From Pectobacterium sp. CFBP8739 (GTDB lineage Bacteria > Pseudomonadota > Gammaproteobacteria > Enterobacterales > Enterobacteriaceae): DNA of 64,000 nt. Position numbers and translations under genes: made by a program. This document shows positions 57,225 through 64,000 of the stretch, piece by piece. Each line of letters opens with the position of its first letter. The first letter of the stretch is position 1. The DNA lies in the NCBI RefSeq assembly GCF_013449375.1, contig NZ_JACDRR010000014.1, forward strand, positions 58,891 through 122,890, given 5' to 3'. The notes under the pieces are model-generated. The model was given only the letters and a program-made list of their open reading frames with translations, made no database searches and was not told where the DNA came from.

Positions 57225-58202
57225 TCAGCGTGGTTCGACGGTCACCCACCATGGAAAACGCTGACGGATGCGAACTGGGAAGGCCTGCGCCAGCATGTTC
57301 AGTGCCATGTCGGTATCGGTTAAGGGGAAGGTGCCCATCACGCGTAAATCAGCGATGGCAGGTTGGCACGCCAGATAGCCGTGACGATAGCGTGATAGTT
57401 TCTCCACGACCTCTCCCAGCGGCATGTTGTCCGCCTGTAGTACGCCGTGCGACCAGTCGGCATCGTTCTGCTGATTAGGCACGATGTCACCCTGACCGTC
57501 GGCGTTAAAGCGCAGGTGATAGCCCGCGTTGACCCGACGTGCGGCGGAGGCATATCTGGCGCTGGCGTCTACTGCGTGTTGGTACACGGTTAGCGTGGTG
57601 GTGTCTGATGCCTGTGCGACGCTGAAGCGTGTGCCCAGCGCCTGCAAGCGCCCTTGTGCAGTCGTAACAAAGAAAGGGCGTGCATCGGCAGCAGTATCAA
57701 TCAGAATGTCCCCCGCCAGCAGGGCGATTTCCCGACGCTGATCGCTGTAGCGGATATCAATCGCGCTGGCGGTATTCAGCCACAGTTGGGTGTTGTCCGG
57801 TAAGGTCAGTGATTTGATTTCGCCGACCGCGCTGTGATGATCGGCTGTCATCGCCAGCAGTGAGCTTTTTAGCGGCGTGTGACGGTAAGTCAGCCAGGAC
57901 AGCAGCGAACCCGTGCTGAGTAGGGCGGCGAGTTTGAGCGCACGGCGGCGTGTCATCGGCGCAGGCTGGTGCAACAGCGTATTCAGCGCAGGCTGTTGAC
58001 CGTCACCACGTAGCGGCTGGAAGCGTTGGCTGACCGTGAGCACGTATTCCCAGGCATGGCGGTGTTCCTCGCTTTCGTTCATCCAGCGCTGCCAGTGGTG
58101 GTAGTGTTCATCGCCAGGTTCCCGATCGCACAGTTGAGCGTACCACTGCGAGGCCTGCTGCAAGGCAATAAAGCTGGGTTTGTTCCGGCTGGGGTTATTC
58201 AT
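57225..58202 (-). CDS. FecR-family transmembrane anti-sigma factor
   Basis: A 325-residue regulator that couples the receptor to the sigma factor. The cytoplasmic DUF4880-like N-terminus (ALQQASQWYAQLCDREPG, HHWQRWMNES) is followed by a Trp-rich helix and a membrane segment near 90-106. The periplasmic FecR domain (LTLPDNTQLWLNTASAIDI, GTRFSV) follows. Its start overlaps the sigma factor stop by four bases (ATGA). It probably receives the signal from the receptor's N-terminal domain. Confidence 0.92.
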   Translation of the reverse strand: MNNPSRNKPSFIALQQASQWYAQLCDREPGDEHYHHWQRWMNESEEHRHAWEYVLTVSQRFQPLRGDGQQPALNTLLHQPAPMTRRRALKLAALLSTGSLLSWLTYRHTPLKSSLLAMTADHHSAVGEIKSLTLPDNTQLWLNTASAIDIRYSDQRREIALLAGDILIDTAADARPFFVTTAQGRLQALGTRFSVAQASDTTTLTVYQHAVDASARYASAARRVNAGYHLRFNADGQGDIVPNQQNDADWSHGVLQADNMPLGEVVEKLSRYRHGYLACQPAIADLRVMGTFPLTDTDMALNMLAQAFPVRIRQRFPWWVTVEPR

Positions 58203-58741
58203 GAATGCGTAGCCTGACCGTCCGCGTCTATTTCTGCCTCCAGCAGCACACAGTGCAACATGGCCTGCGCCATGTATTTTTTCACCATGCGCTCGGAAAC
58301 GCCCAGCGCCTCGGCAATCTCCCGATAGGGTAATCCCTGTACCTGCGCCATGATGAACGCGGCGCGCACCTTCTCGGGCAGTGCGCGCAGCATGGCATCG
58401 ACCTGATACAGCGTTTCGAGAATGATATTGCTGTCTTCCGCCGACAGCGCAACTGGCTCCGGCTGTTCGGCGAGTGAGGCGAGCCAGACGCGCTCAATTT
58501 CCCGTTTGCGCCAGAGATCGACACACATGCCTTGTGCCATCACGCTCAGATAAGCTCGTGCCCCTGCGTGGCTGTCGAACTGGCGTGGCTTCAATAAGAG
58601 TCGTACAAAGACATCCTGCGCCAGATCGGCCGCATCGCACAGATTTCCCAACCGTTTACGCAATAGCTCCTGCAACCAGCCATGATGCTGACAATAAAGC
58701 TGATGCATATCTGCTGAGGTATCAATATTAGCTGATGACAT
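58199..58741 (-). CDS. FecI-type ECF sigma factor
   Basis: A 180-residue iron-starvation sigma factor. Region 2 spans about 10-85 (DAADLAQDVFVRLLL, YLSVMAQGMCVDLWRKREIER) and region 4 about 105-165 (LPEKVRAAFIMAQVQGLPYREIAEALGVSERMVKKYMAQAM). It heads the sigma-anti-sigma-receptor-ABC series. A probable Fur box lies upstream. Confidence 0.94.
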   Translation of the reverse strand: MSSANIDTSADMHQLYCQHHGWLQELLRKRLGNLCDAADLAQDVFVRLLLKPRQFDSHAGARAYLSVMAQGMCVDLWRKREIERVWLASLAEQPEPVALSAEDSNIILETLYQVDAMLRALPEKVRAAFIMAQVQGLPYREIAEALGVSERMVKKYMAQAMLHCVLLEAEIDADGQATHS

Positions 58742-58795
58742 GTCTGGTGCCTGAAATGAAGCGGTAGGAGGTCAAATTTCAGGCGTATTTTAGTT

Positions 58796-58814
58796 GAGAA
58801 TGATTTTTATTTCA
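58796..58814. promoter_or_regulatory. Putative Fur box upstream of fecI
   Basis: GAGAATGATTTTTATTTCA agrees with the 19-base Fur consensus at about 12 positions and lies 55 bases before the sigma factor start. Iron-repressed expression is expected for such loci. The site itself is only moderately convincing. Confidence 0.5.
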
Positions 58815-58963
58815 ACGCTAAGGGAAATGTGGGTACTGATGGAAAGGGGACGGAATGCTCCGCAACGTGTGGGCTGCAAGGCGAAAATGCACCACGCCCT
58901 ATAGCGGTGCGGCTCAATGATAGTGGAAGAGGCCGACCTTAATACCAGGCCAGCCTTACAACG

Positions 58964-59443
58964 TTACTTAATCGCCTGAGCCGGAACTTGCGCGGCGCTG
59001 TTAAAGCTGATCTCGTTGACAGCACTCCATTTGTTTACATCGGTGCCAAACGTATCCAATTTGAAGAATTTGGCTTTAACGGCTGGGAAGGTGAATTTTT
59101 CACCATTTTTGGCATTGTTGGAGGTGACCAGATTGTCAGCCAGCTTTTTCCAGGTTTTACCGTCGGTGGAGTAGGAGACGGAGAACTTCAGTTTACGCTC
59201 GTCCGCTTTGAAAGGAACCAAGACAAAGTTTTCAACCGATTGTTCTTTATCCAGTTCTAACTGAACCCAACTCTCACCGTTTGCCGCCCAGCGTGTTTTT
59301 ACGTCGCCATCGGCAATATTGGCAGGCTTGTGGCCTTTGTCTGAATCATAAGAGGAGGCGGTTACCGCCGTGACTTGTACCGCATGAGCGGAAAGAGAGA
59401 ATAAGCCGCATAGGAGCGTCGTAGCCAGAGTGTATTTTTTCAT
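58964..59443 (-). CDS. Secreted discoidin (F5/8 type C) domain protein
   Basis: A 159-residue exported protein. A signal peptide ends at SAHA (after residue 21). The mature part is a single F5/8-type C/galactose-binding-like domain (SSYDSDKGHKPANIADGDVKTRWAAN, WVQLELDKE, KLKFSVSYSTDGKTW). Such domains bind carbohydrates or cell surfaces. No catalytic domain is attached, so it may be a free lectin-like protein; in a plant-associated bacterium a wall-polysaccharide target is conceivable. ATG 59443 has a GAGGA site. It is a single gene. Confidence 0.9.
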   Translation of the reverse strand: MKKYTLATTLLCGLFSLSAHAVQVTAVTASSYDSDKGHKPANIADGDVKTRWAANGESWVQLELDKEQSVENFVLVPFKADERKLKFSVSYSTDGKTWKKLADNLVTSNNAKNGEKFTFPAVKAKFFKLDTFGTDVNKWSAVNEISFNSAAQVPAQAIK

Positions 59444-59645
59444 ATTATTCCTCGTAGATGACGGATAAACCATGTCATGCCTGCAAACCAGAAACATGAA
59501 ATGGAACATGATTGTAATAAAAAAGAAACAAAGGTTTACTTGCGAGGATCACGTTGTAGGGATTTTTCTGTCGAAAAAAATGCAGGGCGAGATGGTGCGC
59601 ACATTACGGCACTCGCCAAGCGGCGAATGTCGTAGGCGAAAATTG

Positions 59646-60089
59646 TTAGCCGAGCGGCAGCGCCATGAGAATCGCGTCTTCCCGGCCTTGTGCCGTCGGG
59701 TAATAATCGCGGCGCACGGAGACTTCATTAAATCCCAGACTTTCATAAAGCGCGATGGCGCGTGCGTTCGATTCGCGAACTTCCAGCCACAGCGTCACAA
59801 TGCCACGTCGTTCCATTTCGTCGATCAGGTGTTCCAATAGTTGGCGACCCAAGCCCTGACGCTGATAATCGGGATGCACGGCGATGTTGAACAACGTCGC
59901 TTCATCCAGCACGACCTGCGTGATGGCGTAGGCGGCAAGTTGCCCGTCATGGCTCAGTTTGATGTTGAAATAACGTTCCCCTTGGTTGCTGACAAACGTT
60001 TTTTCCGTCCAGGGAAAGGCGTGGCTAACTTGTTCAATTTTAAAGGCTTGTGCCAGGTCAACTGGCGTCAGAGAAGATATCGTGTTCAT
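59646..60089 (-). CDS. rimI: Ribosomal protein S18 alanine N-acetyltransferase RimI
   Basis: Acetylates the N-terminal Ala of ribosomal protein S18. The 147-residue GNAT protein has the acetyl-CoA motif QRQGLGRQLL and the ESNARAIALYESLGF motif. ATG 60089 (MNTISSLTPVDL) lies inside the end of holD (32-base overlap), as in E. coli, so translation is coupled. Longer in-frame starts are not conserved. Confidence 0.96.
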   Translation of the reverse strand: MNTISSLTPVDLAQAFKIEQVSHAFPWTEKTFVSNQGERYFNIKLSHDGQLAAYAITQVVLDEATLFNIAVHPDYQRQGLGRQLLEHLIDEMERRGIVTLWLEVRESNARAIALYESLGFNEVSVRRDYYPTAQGREDAILMALPLG

Positions 60090-60471
60090 GTTCACAGATC
60101 TGTTGCCACAGCGCTCGTTTGGCGTCGGCGTTTTGATAAAGTTCGGAAAGCAGAGGGCTGGAAAGCTGAACGCCCTGTAGCGCAATCGGCTCCTCAATAC
60201 CCAACCGCCAGCTATGGCAGCGAACGCCTGCGGGCAACATCTCTATCTGCTGCGGCGTCAGACGGTAGGCTTGCACGGGCGTCAGCGCCAGACTGTGCAG
60301 GACATCGACCAGCAGGGAGTCATCATCGGCCAGCGGCTCGGCGGAGACGATCACCAGACGCACCTGATCGGGTAGACTGACGGCGATTTCGCCTTGCAGC
60401 ACGCTTGGGCGACGCAGTGTCCACTGCGTAATTCCCAATTGCTGTAGCAGCCTGTCACGTCTTGATTCCAT
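60058..60471 (-). CDS. holD: DNA polymerase III psi subunit
   Basis: A 137-residue clamp-loader accessory subunit that connects the tau/gamma complex to chi and SSB. The N-terminal MESRRDRLLQQLGITQWTLR segment, which contacts the clamp loader, is conserved, and the rest follows the Rossmann-like HolD fold. It overlaps rimI and is divergent from rsmC. Confidence 0.94.
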   Translation of the reverse strand: MESRRDRLLQQLGITQWTLRRPSVLQGEIAVSLPDQVRLVIVSAEPLADDDSLLVDVLHSLALTPVQAYRLTPQQIEMLPAGVRCHSWRLGIEEPIALQGVQLSSPLLSELYQNADAKRALWQQICEHEHDIFSDAS

Positions 60472-60569
60472 GAGTTACCCTATCTGGCGAGCGAGAAAAT
60501 ACGTCGTGCCTATGCTAACAAACCCCGTCAGACTGCGCCAACGTCGGCGTGGTTATTTCCTCTCCGCGC

Positions 60570-60598
60570 TGCAACTTCGGAGGCGAAGCGTATATAAT
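60570..60598 (+). promoter_or_regulatory. Probable promoter of rsmC
   Basis: A perfect TATAAT at 60593-60598 lies 32 bases before the rsmC ATG. The -35 region (near 60570) is poor, so activity may depend on the extended sequence or an activator. Confidence 0.5.
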
Positions 60599-60630
60599 CC
60601 CCCGCTCAATGATTAAGGAGCCGTAGCCCG

Positions 60631-61677
60631 ATGTCCGCATTAACCCCCGCCAGTGAAGTCATACTGCGCCACAGTGACGAATTTCTTTCACGCCGTGTTC
60701 TGTTTGCCGGTGATTTGCAGGATACCCTGCCCGCACAATTTGAAGCGGCGTCGGTGCGTGTCCATTGCAACCAATATCACCACTGGCAACAGATGGCAAA
60801 GCCACTTGGGGAGAACGCTCAATATGGTCTGGTGGCGGATGCGGCGCTGGTGGCGGATAGCGACACGCTGATCTATTACTGGCCGAAGAGCAAACAGGAA
60901 GCGGAGTTCCAACTGCGTAATCTGCTGTCTCTGCTGCCAGTTGGCGCGGAAATCTTCGTGGTTGGGGAAAACCGCAGTGGCGTGCGCAGCGCGGAACCCG
61001 TGCTGTCTGACTTTGTTGAGTTGGTAAAAATCGACAGTGCGCGTCGCTGCGGGCTTTACCACGGTCGGATTGATAAGCAGGCCAGATTCACGTTGGATGA
61101 CTGGTGGGATGAATATGTGACAGACGGCGTGACGGTCAAAACGCTTCCAGGGGTTTTCAGTCGTGATGACCTGGATCCGGGTAGCCGGCTGCTGCTGTCT
61201 ACGTTTGAACCGCACATGAAAGGTAAAGTGCTGGATATCGCTTGCGGTGCTGGTGTTCTGGCATCGGTGTTGGCGAAGCAGTCGCCGAAGATCCGCTTGA
61301 CGCTGAGCGATGTCAGCGCGGCGGCGGTGGAATCCAGCAAGGCAACGTTGGCGGCAAATGCGCTGGAAGGCAGTGTGATTGCCAGTAACGTCTATTCGGA
61401 TATCAACGGTCGCTTCGATATGATCGTTTCCAATCCGCCATTCCACGACGGCTTGCAGACCAGTCTGCAAGCCGCAGAAATGCTAATTCGTGGCGCGGTA
61501 TCCCATCTACCGGTTGGCGGGCAGCTACGTATCGTCGCTAATGCTTTCCTGCCTTATCCCGCGCTGCTTGATGCGGCGTTTGGTAGCCATGAAGTGCTGG
61601 CACAAACCGGACGCTTCAAGGTGTATCAGGCTACCGTGGGTCGCCCGCCGCGTACAGGCAGCAAAGGCCGTCGGTAA
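60631..61677 (+). CDS. rsmC: 16S rRNA (G1207-N2) methyltransferase RsmC
   Basis: Methylates G1207 of 16S rRNA in the 30S subunit. The 348-residue protein has two duplicated methyltransferase-like domains. Only the C-terminal one (about 170-340) has the SAM motif [11 protein letters not shown] and the catalytic NPPFH. Start ATG 60631 ([14 protein letters not shown]) is conserved and preceded by an AAGGAG site. It converges with the aldo/keto reductase, with only six bases between the stops. Confidence 0.96.
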   Translation: MSALTPASEVILRHSDEFLSRRVLFAGDLQDTLPAQFEAASVRVHCNQYHHWQQMAKPLGENAQYGLVADAALVADSDTLIYYWPKSKQEAEFQLRNLLSLLPVGAEIFVVGENRSGVRSAEPVLSDFVELVKIDSARRCGLYHGRIDKQARFTLDDWWDEYVTDGVTVKTLPGVFSRDDLDPGSRLLLSTFEPHMKGKVLDIACGAGVLASVLAKQSPKIRLTLSDVSAAAVESSKATLAANALEGSVIASNVYSDINGRFDMIVSNPPFHDGLQTSLQAAEMLIRGAVSHLPVGGQLRIVANAFLPYPALLDAAFGSHEVLAQTGRFKVYQATVGRPPRTGSKGRR

Positions 61678-61683
61678 TCCCAA

Positions 61684-62676
<993 letters not shown>

Positions 62677-62789
62677 TGTCATCTTCCTCATCTCGTTGGC
62701 AGTGCAAGCAGTCTGGTTGTTTATTCAAAAAAGATAAATACCGCTTTTTATGCAACACTATTCAAAAATAACCAACAATGGCGGCAGCG

Positions 62790-63695
62790 ATGGATCACAT
62801 TCAGGCGATGCGGGTTTTTGTGCGTATTGTCGAACTGGGCAGCTTCAGCCGGGCGGCGGAGCGACTGACGCTGCCCCGCGCGACGGTGAGCAACACCATC
62901 AAACAGCTTGAAGCACGGCTGGGGGTTCGTTTGCTGCAACGCACGACCCGTCAGGTGCAGATCACCGATGAAGGGCGTGTTTATTACGAACGCTGTTTGC
63001 AATTGCTGGCGGAAATTGAAGAGATCGACACGCTGTTCACGCAGCAAAAGCAACAACCCGTAGGTAAAGTGCGGGTGGATATGCCGCACTCGCTGGCGCG
63101 GGAGGTCGTTGTGCCGGCGCTGGGAGAATTCTACGCGCGCTATCCGCAGGTGACGCTGATGCTGAGCGCCAACGATGCGGCGATTAATGTGCTGCGTGAA
63201 GGCGTTGACTGTGTGCTGCGAGCCTGGCAGACGGACGACGAGACGCTGGCGACCCGTCATTTACCGTCAATGCCGCAGATTACCTGTGCGTCGGCCGACT
63301 ATTTGGCGCGCTATGGCGTGCCGCGTTCGCTCGATGAGCTAGCGGGGCATCGTATGGTCGGGTATTTCTCCCTGCGCACTGAATATCTTTATCCGCTGGA
63401 GTTCATGTCGGGTGATGAGTGCATTACGCGTATGTTGCCCAGTGCGTTGCAGGTTAACGGCACCGATGCCTACATCGCCAGCGCCCGTGCCGGACTGGGG
63501 ATTATTCAGGCGCCGCGTCGCGGTTTACGTCCATTTCTGGAAAACGGGGAACTGGTTGAGATCCTGCCGGAAATGTCGCCGCCCGCGATGCCGCTTTACG
63601 TGATGTATGCGCCTGGTCGCTTTCTCGCTCCGCGGATTCGGGTGTTTATAGAATGGCTTGATGAACTCTTTACGCGCAATGCCGCAGCGAGATGA
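62790..63695 (+). CDS. LysR-family transcriptional regulator
   Basis: A 301-residue regulator. The N-terminal winged helix (about 1-60: MRVFVRIVELGSFSRAAERL, RATVSNTIKQLEARLG) is followed by a periplasmic-binding-like effector domain. It is divergent from the aldo/keto reductase with a gap of about 110 bases, the usual arrangement for a LysR regulator and its target. The start could also be ATG 62778, four codons upstream; neither has a strong ribosome binding site. Confidence 0.93.
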   Translation: MDHIQAMRVFVRIVELGSFSRAAERLTLPRATVSNTIKQLEARLGVRLLQRTTRQVQITDEGRVYYERCLQLLAEIEEIDTLFTQQKQQPVGKVRVDMPHSLAREVVVPALGEFYARYPQVTLMLSANDAAINVLREGVDCVLRAWQTDDETLATRHLPSMPQITCASADYLARYGVPRSLDELAGHRMVGYFSLRTEYLYPLEFMSGDECITRMLPSALQVNGTDAYIASARAGLGIIQAPRRGLRPFLENGELVEILPEMSPPAMPLYVMYAPGRFLAPRIRVFIEWLDELFTRNAAAR

Positions 63696-63736
63696 TGATT
63701 TTTGCAGCAAACCCCGCATTCCAGAGGAAATAATCA

Positions 63737-63764
63737 TTGACGTGAACGCGAAAACCTCTAGAAT
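63737..63764 (+). promoter_or_regulatory. Promoter of the tRNA-Leu array
   Basis: TTGACG (63737-63742), a 16-base spacer and TAGAAT (63759-63764), followed by a GC-rich discriminator (CGCCCCC) typical of stringently controlled stable-RNA promoters. Confidence 0.8.
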
Positions 63765-63798
63765 TCGCCCCCGTAGTGATATTGCGTAAAGCAGTGTT

Positions 63799-63885
63799 GC
63801 GAAGGTGGCGGAATTGGTAGACGCGCTAGCTTCAGGTGTTAGTGTTCTTACGGACGTGAGGGTTCAAGTCCCTCTCTTCGCACCA
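63799..63885 (+). tRNA. tRNA-Leu (anticodon CAG)
   Basis: An 87-base class II tRNA with anticodon loop TTCAGGT, a long variable arm (TGTTCTTACGGACG), T loop TTCAAGT and an encoded CCA. It resembles E. coli leuV/P/Q. It is the first of at least two copies in tandem. Confidence 0.96.
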
Positions 63886-63920
63886 TGTCATAGTAGCTTT
63901 AGCATATAAGCTGATTTTCC

Positions 63921-63966
63921 GCATAAAGCGGTTTTACTGCATAAGACAGTTTTACTGTATAAGACA
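63921..63966. repeat. 18-base tandem repeat between tRNA-Leu genes
   Basis: GCATAAAGCGGTTTTACT (63921-63938) and GCATAAGACAGTTTTACT (63939-63956) are adjacent, followed by a partial third unit GTATAAGACA. They fill the spacer between the two tRNA copies. Confidence 0.7.
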
Positions 63967-63981
63967 AGCAACGTTTTCAGT

Positions 63982-64000
63982 GCGAAGGTGGCGGAATTGG
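63982..64000 (+). tRNA. tRNA-Leu (CAG), second copy, cut by the window edge
   Basis: The first 19 bases (GCGAAGGTGGCGGAATTGG) are identical to the 5' end of the complete copy at 63799. Confidence 0.9.

Noticed and set aside
59581..59645. Hairpin downstream of rimI as a terminator
   Set aside because: The short stem (CGCC/GGCG) has no T-run directly after it on the minus strand.

Overview
The window is a stretch of enterobacterial chromosome. Its gene order and protein sequences (obgE-dacB-greA-yhbY-rlmE-ftsH-folP-glmM-secG, then metY-rimP-nusA-infB-rbfA-truB-rpsO-pnp-nlpI-deaD) are very close to Escherichia coli. The moderate GC content, the accessory genes and the remembered locus layout point to a soft-rot relative, most likely Pectobacterium. 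That genus call is an inference, because no 16S rRNA or other diagnostic gene is present.

Layout. (1) 229-9833: core housekeeping genes (GTPase ObgE, PBP4, GreA, ribosome factors, FtsH, folate and cell-wall precursor enzymes, SecG), ending in a tRNA-Leu(GAG). (2) About 9.9-30.65 kb: a 21 kb accessory island sitting between tRNA-Leu(GAG) and the initiator tRNA metY. It holds a hybrid NRPS/PKS gene cluster: a minus-strand operon running from a DUF2589 protein through a stand-alone adenylation enzyme, a free carrier protein, an 89-residue unknown, a one-module PKS, a C-A-T-TE NRPS, a membrane protein and a reductase; plus a divergent plus-strand A-T-C NRPS. Next to it is a small minus-strand cassette (a second DUF2589 protein, a T4-type lysozyme and a small holin-like membrane protein) and a LuxR-type regulator without a phosphoacceptor aspartate. 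No transposase, integrase or att repeat is visible. (3) 30.8-43.3 kb: the metY-nusA-infB translation operon, rpsO-pnp, nlpI and deaD, with the expected RNA control elements in the leaders. (4) 43.3-48.1 kb: yhbW, the oxygen-independent ubiquinone genes ubiUV/ubiT, yhbS and yhbQ. (5) 48.1-52.7 kb: the deo operon, with a well-preserved tandem CRP promoter but a deoC gene destroyed by an internal deletion. (6) 52.8-58.8 kb: an iron-uptake locus (FecI/FecR sigma pair, TonB receptor with signalling domain, SbmA/YddA-type ABC protein). (7) 58.9-64.0 kb: a secreted discoidin-domain protein, rimI-holD, rsmC, an aldo/keto reductase with a divergent LysR regulator, and a tRNA-Leu(CAG) array that runs off the right edge.

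The most interesting region is the island. Reading the adenylation pockets residue by residue gives a near-canonical aspartate code for the terminal NRPS module, a loading domain whose amino-group-binding Asp is replaced by Ala (so probably a carboxylic acid starter), and a stand-alone A domain of unclear, small-substrate type. The PKS has the unusual order KS-AT-KR-DH-ACP with a degenerate DH. A plausible product is an acyl-aminoacyl-ketide-aspartate. The DUF2589 pair links the biosynthetic operon to the lysozyme/holin-like cassette, raising the possibility of a lysis- or wall-passage-based release route. This link is inferred from gene order only.
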